NCBI GenBank assembly: GCA_964590515.1
Contig: CAZPZD010000003.1
Coordinates: 1 to 64,000, forward strand
DNA length: 64,000 bases
Reading direction: 5' to 3'
DNA from: JADFRG01 sp964590515
GTDB taxonomy: Bacteria > Chloroflexota > Anaerolineae > Anaerolineales > E44-bin32
Positions 16,369-25,487 of the stretch are shown here, one piece after another (positions within the stretch are counted from its first letter, which is position 1; each line of letters starts with the position of its first letter). The notes under the pieces were generated by a model. The model worked only from the letters and a program-made list of their open reading frames with translations. It did not search any database and had not been told where the DNA came from. The translations under genes and the position numbers were made by a program.

Positions 16369-17097
16369 ATGAAGGTCCAGCTATTCGCCACCTGTTTGGT
16401 CGATAGCTTGTTTCCCGAGGTCGGGGAAGCGGTGGTTGAGGTCCTGACCAGGGCTGGAGTCGAAGTCTGGTTTCCCAGGGGCCAGACTTGCTGCGGGCAA
16501 CCGGCCCTCAACGCCGGAATGCGGGCGGAGGCGCGTGCGCTGGCCCTTCACACTCTGGAGGCTCTGGAGGCCGAGGACGTCGTCGTGGTCCCTTCGGGTT
16601 CTTGTTCCGAGATGATTCGGCACCGCTATCCGGAACTCCTGGCGGACGAACCCGGCCCGCTGAAACGGGCCCGGCGGCTGGCGGACCGCACTTACGAGTT
16701 CAGTGAATTCCTGGTCGATCAGCTGCTGGTCGCCGATTTCGGTGCCGCGCTCCCCTTCGTGATTGGATATCACCCCTCCTGCCACTTGCTTAGGGGGTTA
16801 GGAGTGGACCGCCAGCCGCTTCGACTGCTGGAAGGGATCGCCGGAGCTTCGACCGAGCGCCTGAGTCCGGAGTGCTGCGGGTTTGGCGGGATGTTCTCGA
16901 TCGAGATGCCGGAGATCTCAGGCGAGATGCTCGAGCGGACCCTCGATCGGATTCGAAACTCCGGGGTCGAACTCGTGGCGGGATGCGATGTAAGTTGTCT
17001 GATGCAGATCGAAGGCGGCCTGCGGCGGGCCGGCTCCCCGGTGCGCTGCGCCCATCTGGCTCAACTCTTAGCCGGGCGAGAGGCGGGGCTGAAATGA
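16369..17097 (+). CDS. lutA: LutA-type iron-sulfur subunit of lactate oxidation
   Basis: A 242-residue protein with two CCG (cysteine-rich) domains, the fold that binds a non-cubane [4Fe-4S] cluster in LutA, GlpC and heterodisulfide reductase. The motifs are GQTCCGQPALNAGM near residue 42 and SPECCGFGGMFSIEMP near residue 166, plus isolated Cys in LFATCLVDSLFP and YHPSCHLLRG. With LutB and LutC it oxidises L-lactate to pyruvate in Bacillus. Its stop overlaps the fused LutBC start in an ATGA junction, so the operon encodes the whole complex. Confidence 0.9.
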   Translation: MKVQLFATCLVDSLFPEVGEAVVEVLTRAGVEVWFPRGQTCCGQPALNAGMRAEARALALHTLEALEAEDVVVVPSGSCSEMIRHRYPELLADEPGPLKRARRLADRTYEFSEFLVDQLLVADFGAALPFVIGYHPSCHLLRGLGVDRQPLRLLEGIAGASTERLSPECCGFGGMFSIEMPEISGEMLERTLDRIRNSGVELVAGCDVSCLMQIEGGLRRAGSPVRCAHLAQLLAGREAGLK

Positions 17098-19109
17098 CGT
17101 TGGCTTTCCGACAGCGTGTCCGCCAGGCGATCGCCGATCCCCAGCTACAGCGACTGCTTGATCAGAATGCCGATGCCCGCCAGCAGGCTCGAATGGAAGC
17201 GCTACAAGAGCTGCCCCAATCCGGCGAGCTCCGTCAGCGAGCCCGCTTGATCCGCCAGCAAGTGGTCGCCGAGCTTGAGACTTATCTGGATCAGTTTGGG
17301 GCCCGCTTAGCCGAGAACGGGATCCAAGCCCAGCGGGCTGCCGATGCGGCAGAGGCCAACCGGCTGATCCTGGAGATTATCCACAGGCACAAGGCCGACC
17401 TGGTAGCCAAGTCCAAGTCGATGCTGACCGAGGAGATTGGCTTGAACGCCGCCCTCGAGGCTGCCGGAATTCGGCCGGTCGAGACCGATCTAGGCGAGTA
17501 CATCGTTCAGCTCCGAGGCGAGAAGCCGGCCCATATCCTATCCCCCGCCCTGCACCTTAGCACGGACGATGTCGCCGAAACCTTCCGGCGCCAGCTTGGC
17601 GCGAGCCTGGGGGATGACGCGGAGCAGATCAGCGCAGAAGTCCGCGATCGGTTGCGGGAAGGCTTCCTGACCGCTCCGGTTGGAATTACGGGAGTGAACT
17701 TTGGGGTCGCCGAAACCGGTACCCTGTGTCTGGTGACAAACGAAGGCAACGGCCGAATGGTCGCCACCTTGCCGCCGGTGCATATCGCCGTGATGGGCAT
17801 CGAACGCCTGGTCCCCACTCTGGACGACCTGGCGGTGATGCTGCGCCTCTTGCCCCGGTTCGCGACTGGCCAGGCGATCAGCAGTTACGTGTCGCTGATC
17901 CACGGTCCCCGCCGCCCTGGTGATCCGGAAGGCCCCACAGAACGACACCTGATCCTGGTCGACAACGGTCGTTCAGGGCTGGCGAACACTGCCGCGGCCG
18001 AAGCCCTGCTGTGCATCCGCTGCGGCGCTTGTCTGAACGCCTGCCCGATCTTTCGCGAGGCCGGCGGCCACGCGTATGACAGCGTGTACTCCGGTCCGAT
18101 CGGAGCCGTGTTGTCGCCTGGGTTGTTCGGACTCGAGAAGTACGGTCATCTCGGCAAGGCCTCGACCCTCTGCGGCGCCTGCACGGAGGCCTGCCCGGTA
18201 GGAATCGACATCCCCGGCTTGCTGCTGAACGTTCGGGCTGAAGTCGAACCGAAGCCGCTCGGCCGCGGCATCCAGCTGTTCAGTTGGGTGGCCCGCTCAC
18301 CGACCCGCTTCCGCTGGGCCCAACGGACGGCAGCATTGGGCGGCCGGCTCTTAGCGCGGCGAGCCGGGTGGATCACCCAGCTCCCGGGACCGTTCGCGGC
18401 GTGGACCCACTTCCGCGACTTCCCGCCATTCGCATTCCGGCCGCTCCGTTCACGGCTTCGAAGGGCGAGGCGGCCAGCCAGCGATCGCCTACCCGAACTC
18501 GAGCCGGAGCAGGCGGCATCTGCCGCTACTCCGGAGGCCGCCGAGCTCGACGGCCGAACCGATCGGTTTGAAGCGAAGCTCGAGAGCCTGGGCTGCGAAG
18601 TCATCCGCTGTGCAGAATTCGAGGCTGCGGACCGAATCGTCGGTCAGCTGTATGTGCTGGGAGCCAGCCGATTGTTGGCCTGGGGACCGGTGGAGCCGAT
18701 TCTGTTTACCGTGCTGCAGCGGCTCGAGCGGGAGGGTTTTCCGGTCGTCCAACCAGAGGTGCCGGAGGGTGCCCAGCGGATTCACGCCCTTCGCGATTTC
18801 GGAGCGGCCCAGGTCGGACTGACCGCGACGGTCGCCGCCTTTGCCGATACCGGGACGGTAGTGCTTTCGAGCAGTTCTCGCCGCTCGCTGCTCCCCTCCC
18901 TGCTGCCCGAATCTCACCTTGCGATTGTGCGTTCGAAAGATGTGTACGCCGACCTGGCGGGGTGGCTGGCGGCCGGTGGCTCTGGCTATGTGGCCGGGAC
19001 CTCGAACCTGGTGTTGATCAGCGGCCCTTCGCGAACGGCCGATATCGAGATGACCCTGACGGTGGGCGTACACGGTCCGCGGCGGCTGATTGTCTTTCTG
19101 ATCGAGTAG
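17094..19109 (+). CDS. lutBC: LutB-LutC fusion protein of lactate oxidation
   Basis: A 671-residue protein combining two Lut subunits. Residues 1 to about 470 are LutB: a LUD domain with GITGVNFGVAETGTLCLVTNEGN, then two ferredoxin-type [4Fe-4S] motifs, CIRCGACLNACP and CGACTEACP. After a Pro/Arg-rich linker, residues about 480-671 resemble LutC, ending GLTATVAAFADTGTVVLSSS, HLAIVRSKDVYADL and GTSNLVLISGPSRTADIE, a second LUD domain. I start at ATG 17094, where it overlaps the lutA TGA; a longer in-frame reading inside lutA is a shadow. The fusion replaces separate lutB and lutC genes. Confidence 0.9.
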   Translation: MTLAFRQRVRQAIADPQLQRLLDQNADARQQARMEALQELPQSGELRQRARLIRQQVVAELETYLDQFGARLAENGIQAQRAADAAEANRLILEIIHRHKADLVAKSKSMLTEEIGLNAALEAAGIRPVETDLGEYIVQLRGEKPAHILSPALHLSTDDVAETFRRQLGASLGDDAEQISAEVRDRLREGFLTAPVGITGVNFGVAETGTLCLVTNEGNGRMVATLPPVHIAVMGIERLVPTLDDLAVMLRLLPRFATGQAISSYVSLIHGPRRPGDPEGPTERHLILVDNGRSGLANTAAAEALLCIRCGACLNACPIFREAGGHAYDSVYSGPIGAVLSPGLFGLEKYGHLGKASTLCGACTEACPVGIDIPGLLLNVRAEVEPKPLGRGIQLFSWVARSPTRFRWAQRTAALGGRLLARRAGWITQLPGPFAAWTHFRDFPPFAFRPLRSRLRRARRPASDRLPELEPEQAASAATPEAAELDGRTDRFEAKLESLGCEVIRCAEFEAADRIVGQLYVLGASRLLAWGPVEPILFTVLQRLEREGFPVVQPEVPEGAQRIHALRDFGAAQVGLTATVAAFADTGTVVLSSSSRRSLLPSLLPESHLAIVRSKDVYADLAGWLAAGGSGYVAGTSNLVLISGPSRTADIEMTLTVGVHGPRRLIVFLIE

Positions 19110-19144
19110 TTCTCGCTGCCGCCCGGAGAGCCTCGCGGCTCCCC

Positions 19145-20050
19145 TCATGCGGAGAGAGCTTCTTCCATCAGTTTCTCGCCCGAGAGCGCCTCCAACACCC
19201 CGATCACGGCAGAGTTGTCCAGCTCGCGCATCCCGAGCTGCAGCATCGCCTCAAACAGCTGCATGTTTGCCGCAGTTGCCGGCAGCGGCATCCCGTAGGC
19301 CCGTGCCGTGTCAAGCACGATGGCCAGGTCCTTGTGCATCAGGTGGGCCTTGAATCCGGGTCGCCGCTCCCCAGCGAAGAGCCGGGCGGGTTTGACGTCG
19401 AGGGTCCAGCATTGTGCCGCGCCGCCCTTGATGGCCTCCACGACTCGAAGGGGCGAGACCCCTAGCTTCTGGGCCAGCAGCAACAGCTCCCCCATCGCGA
19501 CCATTTGAGCCGCCACCATGATTTGGTTGCAGGCCTTCGCGACCTGTCCGGCTCCGCTCTCGCCAACGTACGTGATCTTCTTGCCAACCGCCTCGAACAC
19601 CGGCCTGGCCCGTTCAAACGCGTCCGGCGTACCGCCGACCATAATCGCCAGCGTGCCGGCTTTGGCACCCACGTCGCCACCGGAGACCGGCGCGTCCAGC
19701 GCCAACACTGCGTGCTGTTCGAGCCGATCGGCAATCCGGCGGGCCAGCTCGGGTTTGATCGTACTGTGATCGATGAAGAGGCTGCCCGGCGCTGCGCCTT
19801 CCAGAATTCCCAAGTTCCCGAGCACCACGGCTTCGACATCCGGCGAATCCGGCAGGCAAGTGATCACGATCTCAGAGGACACGGCCACATCCCGCGCCGA
19901 GGTGGCCACTGCCGCGCCGGCGGCGGCCAGTTCCTGGATCGGTCCAGGGCTGCGGCTATGTACAGTGAGCTTAAAGCCGGCTTTGATGAGATTAAGCGAC
20001 ATCGGTTTTCCCATCAGGCCGAGCCCGATGAACCCGATTCGTGTGTCCAT
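19145..20050 (-). CDS. Beta-hydroxyacid dehydrogenase (3-hydroxyisobutyrate / tartronate semialdehyde reductase family)
   Basis: A 301-residue NAD(P)-dependent dehydrogenase. The N-terminal signature GFIGLGLMGKPMSLNLIKAG is the cofactor loop. DAPVSGGDVGAKAGTLAIMVGG is the substrate-binding stretch and GAGQVAKACNQIMVA carries the catalytic Lys. A TGAGGT Shine-Dalgarno precedes ATG 20050. The neighbouring etf and acyl-CoA dehydrogenase genes would fit a valine-catabolic 3-hydroxyisobutyrate dehydrogenase, but the family also includes glyoxylate and succinic semialdehyde reductases. It is convergent with the lut operon. Confidence 0.88.
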   Translation of the reverse strand: MDTRIGFIGLGLMGKPMSLNLIKAGFKLTVHSRSPGPIQELAAAGAAVATSARDVAVSSEIVITCLPDSPDVEAVVLGNLGILEGAAPGSLFIDHSTIKPELARRIADRLEQHAVLALDAPVSGGDVGAKAGTLAIMVGGTPDAFERARPVFEAVGKKITYVGESGAGQVAKACNQIMVAAQMVAMGELLLLAQKLGVSPLRVVEAIKGGAAQCWTLDVKPARLFAGERRPGFKAHLMHKDLAIVLDTARAYGMPLPATAANMQLFEAMLQLGMRELDNSAVIGVLEALSGEKLMEEALSA

Positions 20051-20085
20051 GCTGACCTCAGTTTGATCTAATCTCGGGCGTCGGA

Positions 20086-20091
20086 TACAAT
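20086..20091 (+). promoter_or_regulatory. -10 element (TACAAT) of tRNA-Arg
   Basis: TACAAT ends 8 bases before the tRNA 5' end at 20100, so the transcript would begin almost at the mature end. Confidence 0.5.
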
Positions 20092-20099
20092 CGCTATCA

Positions 20100-20171
20100 G
20101 CCCCTGTAGCTCAGTGGATAGAGCGCTGCCCTCCGGAGGCAGATGCCGGCGTTCGAGTCGCCGCAGGGGCG
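20100..20171 (+). tRNA. tRNA-Arg (anticodon CCG)
   Basis: The acceptor GCCCCTG (20100-20106) pairs with CAGGGGC (20164-20170). The anticodon stem CTGCC/GGCAG encloses the loop CTCCGGA with anticodon CCG, and the T loop is TTCGAGT. The discriminator is G and no CCA is encoded. Confidence 0.93.
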
Positions 20172-20176
20172 CTGCA

Positions 20177-20208
20177 GGCCCCGGCCGCCCACCGGGGCCG
20201 TTTACTTT
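20177..20208 (+). terminator. Hairpin terminator after tRNA-Arg, shared with etfA
   Basis: GGCCCCGG (20177-20184) pairs with CCGGGGCC (20192-20199) around a 7-base loop and is followed by GTTTACTTT. It ends tRNA-Arg on the plus strand and lies just past the etfA stop, so it may serve both directions. Confidence 0.65.
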
Positions 20209-21230
20209 CCCAGTCGCTGCCTGAGAGCTCCGATCAACGCGGGGAGGATCTGGTGCAGGTCGCCAACCACCCCGAAGCGGGCAAGCTTAAAGATCGGGGC
20301 GTCAGGATCCCGGTTGATAGCCACAATCGTTTTGGCCGTTCGCATTCCCGCCAGGTGCTGGATCGCTCCCGATATCCCGCAGGCAATGTAGAGATCCGGA
20401 GAGACGACTTTTCCGGTTTGGCCGACCTGGTGAGCATACGGGATGTAGCCGGCGTCCACCGCCGCCCGGCTGGCCCCGACCGCGCCGCCCAAAACCTGCG
20501 CCAACTCTCCCACCAGCTTGAAACCCTCCTGTGCCCGCCAGATCTCCTGCTCCTTTTCACTGGTGAGCTCGGCTGGGGGCTGCAGCCCAGGGTTGTTCGC
20601 AACTCCACGTCCACCGGAGACGATGATGGCCGCCTCGGCCAGGCTGACCCCGCTGCCGGAAGGCTTGTAGCCCAATACCTCCGTGCGCGGCTGTCCGAGA
20701 TCCAGCTCAACTCGGATGATCTCGCCTGCGAGAGCCGGATCGGGTTCGGGAGCTGGGAACGATCGGCTGCGGACGGTGAGAACCTGGGGCCGGTGGGCGA
20801 GATTGACCTCCTTGGTCAACAGTTTCCCGGCGTAGATTGGCCGGGTCGCGACGATCGCACCATTCTGTCGGTCCAGCTCGATGGCATCGGGGGTGAATCC
20901 GGTACTCAAGTCGACGGCCACCATGGCGGCCAGCTCGCGGGCCCGGCTGGTGGTCGGGAATAGAACCGCGTCGGCCCCGCTCTGACGGATGATCTTGTTC
21001 AGGCCGTCGGCGTAGACTTCCGGCCGGAACTCCTTGAGTCGATCGTCGTCTGCCAGCAATACGCGGTGCGCGCCGTGGCTTACTGCTTCGCCGGCTAACG
21101 CCTCGACCCCCTGGCCCATCACTACTGCCTGGAGCTCGGAGCCAGCCGCAAGCCGAGCCCCGGCCCCCAAGGCCTCCCACGCAACAGCCGGTGCCTTGCC
21201 GCCGAAGTGATCGATGTAGACCAGCACCAT
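20202..21230 (-). CDS. etfA: Electron transfer flavoprotein alpha subunit
   Basis: A 342-residue FAD-binding subunit that takes electrons from acyl-CoA dehydrogenases and passes them to the quinone pool. The FAD domain is clear: IIVSGGRGVANN, GASRAAVDAGYIPYAHQVGQ with TGKVVSPDLYIACGISGAIQH, TIVAINRDPDAPIF and FGVVGDLHQILPALI. Its ATG overlaps the last base of the etfB stop (TGATG), so the two subunits are translationally coupled. The acyl-CoA dehydrogenase gene upstream is its likely donor. Confidence 0.95.
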   Translation of the reverse strand: MVLVYIDHFGGKAPAVAWEALGAGARLAAGSELQAVVMGQGVEALAGEAVSHGAHRVLLADDDRLKEFRPEVYADGLNKIIRQSGADAVLFPTTSRARELAAMVAVDLSTGFTPDAIELDRQNGAIVATRPIYAGKLLTKEVNLAHRPQVLTVRSRSFPAPEPDPALAGEIIRVELDLGQPRTEVLGYKPSGSGVSLAEAAIIVSGGRGVANNPGLQPPAELTSEKEQEIWRAQEGFKLVGELAQVLGGAVGASRAAVDAGYIPYAHQVGQTGKVVSPDLYIACGISGAIQHLAGMRTAKTIVAINRDPDAPIFKLARFGVVGDLHQILPALIGALRQRLGK

Positions 21231-22012
21231 CAGATGAGCTTCTCTTCGATCAGCCGGTTCACCAGGGCCGCGGCCTGCTGCTGGGGCGACTCGCCCGCCA
21301 TGAACTCACAGCTCTGCTCGGCCCGGGCGGGGGCTGTCACTTCTGGCCAGGTTAGAGCGGGCTCCGGGACCGGCTGCAGGTCGATCTCGGTCGCGTTCCA
21401 GATTGGGATCACCGCTTTGGAGGCTTTTCGAATCCCCATGAAGGATGGATAGCGGGGTTCGTTGATCTCTTTCACGACGCTTACGACGGCAGGGAGCGGG
21501 CTGCGCACGACCTGTCGGCCCTCCTCCAGCAGGCGTTCGACCGTGATGGTCTTCGCTTCCGGATCGAGCTCGCTGATGGCTGCAACAAGGCTAAGGGAAG
21601 GCCAGCCCAGCCGGCGGGCAACTTGAGGCCCGGTCACCCCGGTGTCCGTGTCGACGGCTGCCTTGCCGAAGAAGACGAGATCCGCCGCATCGATCCGTTT
21701 TATCGCCGCCGCCAAGGCGGCGGAAGCGACCAATGAGTCGGCCGGCTCGAAGGCTGGATCACTGATCAAGACGGCTTCGTCACATCCCATGGCCAGGGCC
21801 TGTTTCAAGGCCTCTTTGGCCGCCTCCGGTCCGAGGCTGATCACCGTGACGCTCCCGCCATGGGCTTCCTTGGTCCGCAGTGCTTGCTCGACTGCGTATT
21901 CGTCCCACGGGTTCAGGACCAGCGGGGCGTCGCCCCAGGAGGCCTTACCTCCAACGACGGTCAGCGTCGCGGCAGTATCTGCGGTTTGTTTGACACAGAC
22001 GACAACTTTCAC
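21230..22012 (-). CDS. etfB: Electron transfer flavoprotein beta subunit
   Basis: A 260-residue partner of EtfA. It opens MKVVVCVKQTADT and shows LNPWDEYAVEQALRTKE, LAMGCDEAVLISDP, the ETF-beta signature region VDTDTGVTGPQVARRLG and PRYPSFMGIRKA. It starts with GTG 22012 behind a GGAGAG Shine-Dalgarno, 18 bases downstream of the acyl-CoA dehydrogenase stop, forming an acd-etfB-etfA operon. Confidence 0.95.
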   Translation of the reverse strand: MKVVVCVKQTADTAATLTVVGGKASWGDAPLVLNPWDEYAVEQALRTKEAHGGSVTVISLGPEAAKEALKQALAMGCDEAVLISDPAFEPADSLVASAALAAAIKRIDAADLVFFGKAAVDTDTGVTGPQVARRLGWPSLSLVAAISELDPEAKTITVERLLEEGRQVVRSPLPAVVSVVKEINEPRYPSFMGIRKASKAVIPIWNATEIDLQPVPEPALTWPEVTAPARAEQSCEFMAGESPQQQAAALVNRLIEEKLI

Positions 22013-22030
22013 CGATCTCTCCTCGTTTCT

Positions 22031-23269
22031 CTAACGGCTGGCGATGGGTGGCGAGCCAAGCTCGGCCTGCCACTGTTGCGGGTCGTAGGCCGGCATCTCG
22101 CGGCGCAATGCCTTATCCGAGCGATTCCCGAGCGCATACCCGGCTTGGATCAGCGAGTGGATCTCATTGGTTCCCTCGTAAATCATTGCGCCGCGCGCAT
22201 TACGCAGATAGCGCTCCACTGGGAATTCATCGCTGTAACCATAACTTCCATGCACCGCGATCGCCTCGGAGGCGGCATGGAAAGAGGCATCGGTCGCGAA
22301 CTGCTTCGCCCTGGAAGTCTCAACTGTGTTCCGGATCCCTTGGTTCTTCAGCCAGCCAACTTTCAAATAGAGCAGCTTGGCGATCTCATAGTCGCTCGCC
22401 ATCCGGGCGATCTTGGCCTGGACCAATTGATACTCAGCAATCGACTGCCCAAACGTCTTGCGATCTTTGGCGTAGGCCACGCTGGCTTCCAGGCAGGCGC
22501 GAATCAGCCCGGCAGCTCCGGCGGCTACTGTATAGCGACCGCTGTCAAAGGCCGACATGGTGATCTTGAATCCCTCGCCGGGGTCGCCGAGCCGGCTGGC
22601 TGCGGGCACCCGAACGTCCTGCATTGAAATCCAGCCGGTCGAGCCCGCCCGGACTCCGAGCTTCCCCTTGATATCTCCCGTCGTGACCCCCTTGCTGTGC
22701 AGATCCATAATAAAGGAGGAGAGCCCCTGGCTGCGCCGCTTGGGGTTCGGATCGGTGCGGGCGGTGAGCAGGGCGAAGTCCGCCTTGCTGGCGAGTGAAA
22801 TCCACATCTTCTCGCCGTTGAGGAGGTAGTCGGAACCGTCCTGCTTGGCGGTGGTTTGAAGGTTCGCCACATCCGACCCCGCGCCAGATTCCGAGAATGC
22901 TCCGCAGCCGATCTTTTCGCCTCGGGCCAAGGGAATGAGGAACTCAGCTTGCTGGGCCTCGGTTCCCCACTGCAGGAGACTGAGCCCACAGAGACCGACG
23001 TGTACCGACATGACGACCCGGAGGGTCGTATCAACCGCCTCCAATTCTTCGCAGGCCAGCCCCAGGGAAATGAAATCCATCCCCTGACCCCCTAGGCTGA
23101 CCGGGAAGCAGATACCGAGGATCCCGAGCTCGCCCATCCTGACCAGCACCTGAGGAGCCATCTGCTGCTCACGATCCCACTCCTGGATCGAAGGAGCAAT
23201 TTCCTTCTGCGCAAACTCGCGCACCATCTTCTGAACCATCTCGTGTTCTGGCCCCAGGCTGAAATCCAT
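22031..23269 (-). CDS. Acyl-CoA dehydrogenase
   Basis: A 412-residue FAD enzyme that introduces the alpha-beta double bond into an acyl-CoA. Signatures are GAFSESGAGSDVANLQTTA, the second motif YAKDRKTFGQSIAEYQLVQ, and MIYEGTNEIHSLIQAG, where Glu is the catalytic base of the short and medium chain type. I start at ATG 23269 (MDFSLGPEHEMVQ) behind GCAGGAGA rather than at 23299, which would overlap the -10 box. The chain-length or branched specificity is not readable; the adjacent dehydrogenase hints at branched-chain amino acid breakdown. Confidence 0.92.
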   Translation of the reverse strand: MDFSLGPEHEMVQKMVREFAQKEIAPSIQEWDREQQMAPQVLVRMGELGILGICFPVSLGGQGMDFISLGLACEELEAVDTTLRVVMSVHVGLCGLSLLQWGTEAQQAEFLIPLARGEKIGCGAFSESGAGSDVANLQTTAKQDGSDYLLNGEKMWISLASKADFALLTARTDPNPKRRSQGLSSFIMDLHSKGVTTGDIKGKLGVRAGSTGWISMQDVRVPAASRLGDPGEGFKITMSAFDSGRYTVAAGAAGLIRACLEASVAYAKDRKTFGQSIAEYQLVQAKIARMASDYEIAKLLYLKVGWLKNQGIRNTVETSRAKQFATDASFHAASEAIAVHGSYGYSDEFPVERYLRNARGAMIYEGTNEIHSLIQAGYALGNRSDKALRREMPAYDPQQWQAELGSPPIASR

Positions 23270-23298
23270 GCCGGCGGTCTCCTGCAAATTCGTTCGCA

Positions 23299-23304
23299 AT
23301 TATA
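23299..23304 (-). promoter_or_regulatory. -10 element (TATAAT) of the acd-etfBA operon
   Basis: On the minus strand a perfect TATAAT lies 29 bases before the ATG at 23269, leaving room for the Shine-Dalgarno. It is divergent from the TPR gene promoter at 23342. Confidence 0.55.
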
Positions 23305-23341
23305 GCCTTGGGTCCTTGCTGGTCGGCCCGGTGCCCGCCGC

Positions 23342-23347
23342 TATAAT
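23342..23347 (+). promoter_or_regulatory. -10 element (TATAAT) of the TPR gene
   Basis: TATAAT ends 8 bases before ATG 23356 with only C and G between, so the mRNA would have essentially no leader. Confidence 0.55.
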
Positions 23348-23355
23348 CCCCCGCC

Positions 23356-24756
23356 ATGGAATGGCTCCGCCGTCGCCCGATCCAGCTCGCCCTATCGATC
23401 GGCCTGCTCTTCGCACTGGCGCCCACTCCTGCCTCCATTGGGCTCGCCGAGAAATTGCGGGCCGGAGTCATCGCGCTGCAATCCGGCCAACCCGAACGGG
23501 CCCTGGGCGAGTTTGAGTTGGCCCTCGCGCTCGAGCCTGAGCTCTCCGCGGCACACTGGCTTGCGGCGCAATCGGCGATGATGCTCGGCGACCCTGCGGC
23601 GGCGCGGGGTCATCTGGACGCGAGCTCTGGCTTAGCCGAAGAGGCCGAATGCCTGGAGGTCGCGGTGAGTCTGGCGTTCGGAGAGCTTCCCGAGGCCATT
23701 GAGCGGCTGTCGGCCTCCAAGTCGGCGTGCCTGGCCGAGGTGCCTGAGCTCGAGGCCGCGATCGATGGGTTCGTATGGAGCGGACGGCCCGAAGCTGCGC
23801 TCGCCCTTTTGGAGCAGATGGCCGCTCTGCAGCCTGCCTGGGCCCACTTCCGGCTGGGTCAATGGTACGCGGTTCGCCAACCCGAGCTCGCGCTAAGCCA
23901 CCTGGCGCTGGCAAGCGAACTCGATCCGCAATCCGCCGACTACCTCGGCCAGTTGATACGGGTCATCGAAGAGGCTCAATCCCAAGCCGATCCATCGTTC
24001 AGCCTCGCCCAGGTCGGGCAGTTCATGGCCAGATCCGGGGAATGGCCGCTGGCGGCAGAGGCTTTCAGCAATGCGCTCGCCGTCCGGCCGGACTATACCG
24101 AGGCCCGGGCCTACCTGGGCCTGGCCCTCGACCAATCCGGAGCGGATGGACTCGAGCAGCTGGAACAGGCGGTCGAGGAGGCCCCCGAGGCGGCCTTGCC
24201 TCGGGAGCTGCTCGGCAAGCACTGGCGCTCGCGTGGCGAGCCGACTCGCGCTCTCCAGGCCTTCGAACAGGCTGCCAGGCTTGCACCGGACGATCCCTTG
24301 ATTGCGGTTGATCTCGCTGCGGCGTATGTCGCCTCCGGAGATCTAATCTCGGCAAAGGCCGCCTACCTGCATGCCACCGAACTCGCGGCGGACGAGCCGC
24401 TATACTGGGCCCTCCTGGCCCAGTTTTCCCTCGATCACGAGATCGAGATCGCAACCCTCGGCCTCCCGGCCGCCCGCCGGGTCGTCCTGCTTAGCCCGAC
24501 GCGGGCCTCCGCCCTGGATATGCTCGGCTTCTGCCATTACCTGCTTGGAAACTGGAATCTCGCCGGGCGCCTATTGTCTCGGGCCGTTGAGGCAGACTTG
24601 GAACTGGCGTCGGCCCATTACCACCTGGGCCTGCTTCAACTTGTTCTCGGTGACCTTCGCTCGGGGCGCCAGGCCCTCCAGACCGCCTCGCGATTGGATG
24701 AGGGCGGATGGGTTGGGACTCTGGCGAGGCGCTCTTTGGAAAATCTGGGTCCTTAA
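23356..24756 (+). CDS. Exported tetratricopeptide-repeat protein
   Basis: A 466-residue protein with an N-terminal hydrophobic segment (residues about 9-30, after WLRRRP) that looks like a signal peptide or anchor. It is followed by many TPR-like helix pairs such as LQSGQPERALGEFELALALEPEL, WPLAAEAFSNALAVRPDYTEARA and PTRALQAFEQAARLAPDD. These form a protein-binding superhelix outside the membrane. The stop is one base before the next gene, a lipoprotein, so the two may act together at the cell surface. No catalytic motif. Confidence 0.82.
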   Translation: MEWLRRRPIQLALSIGLLFALAPTPASIGLAEKLRAGVIALQSGQPERALGEFELALALEPELSAAHWLAAQSAMMLGDPAAARGHLDASSGLAEEAECLEVAVSLAFGELPEAIERLSASKSACLAEVPELEAAIDGFVWSGRPEAALALLEQMAALQPAWAHFRLGQWYAVRQPELALSHLALASELDPQSADYLGQLIRVIEEAQSQADPSFSLAQVGQFMARSGEWPLAAEAFSNALAVRPDYTEARAYLGLALDQSGADGLEQLEQAVEEAPEAALPRELLGKHWRSRGEPTRALQAFEQAARLAPDDPLIAVDLAAAYVASGDLISAKAAYLHATELAADEPLYWALLAQFSLDHEIEIATLGLPAARRVVLLSPTRASALDMLGFCHYLLGNWNLAGRLLSRAVEADLELASAHYHLGLLQLVLGDLRSGRQALQTASRLDEGGWVGTLARRSLENLGP

Positions 24757-24757
24757 G

Positions 24758-25408
24758 ATGCCTGGCGATCGACGACTACCGGTTGGATGGGTTCTGCCGG
24801 CTGGCCTGCTCCTCGCCGCCTGCCAAAGCCTCGCCCCGCGAGTAGATCCTGGACAAGTGATCTTTCAGGACGACTTCTCCCGCCCGACCAGTGGCTGGGA
24901 TCGCTACCACGACACCATCTATCTCTCGGACTACTCTGAGGGGTCCTACCGGATCCATGTTCTGAATCCCAACACCGACGCCTGGGCCAATCCCAACCTG
25001 ATTTTGTCGGATGTTCGGGTTGAGGTAGACATCACCAAAGTCGGCGGGCCTGACAATAACGTCTTTGGCGTGCTGTGCCGCTACCAGGACTCGCGCAATT
25101 TCTACTTCTTCCTTGCCTCCAGCGATGGCTATGTCGGGATCGGGGTTTACAAAGACGGCCGGCGCCGGCTGCTCATCGACAAGAGCCTGCTACCCTCAGA
25201 GGCGGTTCATCGTGGTGAAAGCTCCAACCATTTGAGGGCGGATTGTGACGGCTACCGCTTGGCGCTGTTTGTCAACGGCCGGCTGGTGGCCGAGGCCCAG
25301 GCAGCCGAGTGGCAGAGCGGAGATATCGGGCTGATCGCCGGGACCTACGATCTACCCGGCACCGATGTGTTGTTCGATAACTTCTCTGTCTTGCAGCCCA
25401 CCCCCTGA
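24758..25408 (+). CDS. Putative lipoprotein with a lectin-like beta-sandwich
   Basis: A 216-residue protein starting at ATG 24758, one base after the TPR stop; longer in-frame reading upstream is a shadow of the TPR gene. The N-terminus is a lipoprotein signal with lipobox LLAACQS, so Cys about residue 22 should be lipidated. The mature part is rich in aromatic and polar beta strands, with VIFQDDFSRPTSGWDRY, NVFGVLCRYQDSRNFYFFLAS and TDVLFDNFSVLQP, the usual pattern of DUF1080 / LamG-like domains. Function unknown, probably binding at the cell surface. Confidence 0.75.
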   Translation: MPGDRRLPVGWVLPAGLLLAACQSLAPRVDPGQVIFQDDFSRPTSGWDRYHDTIYLSDYSEGSYRIHVLNPNTDAWANPNLILSDVRVEVDITKVGGPDNNVFGVLCRYQDSRNFYFFLASSDGYVGIGVYKDGRRRLLIDKSLLPSEAVHRGESSNHLRADCDGYRLALFVNGRLVAEAQAAEWQSGDIGLIAGTYDLPGTDVLFDNFSVLQPTP

Positions 25409-25487
25409 GCAGCGCTTCGGTCTGGTTACTTATGTTAATTAAGATCCCCTTTGCGAGGCCGCTGACGGCCGGTTCAGGACGCTGCTG

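Noticed and set aside
16872..17093. N-terminal extension of LutBC inside lutA
   Set aside because: It overlaps the conserved CCG domain of LutA in another frame and the ATGA junction at 17094 gives the natural start.
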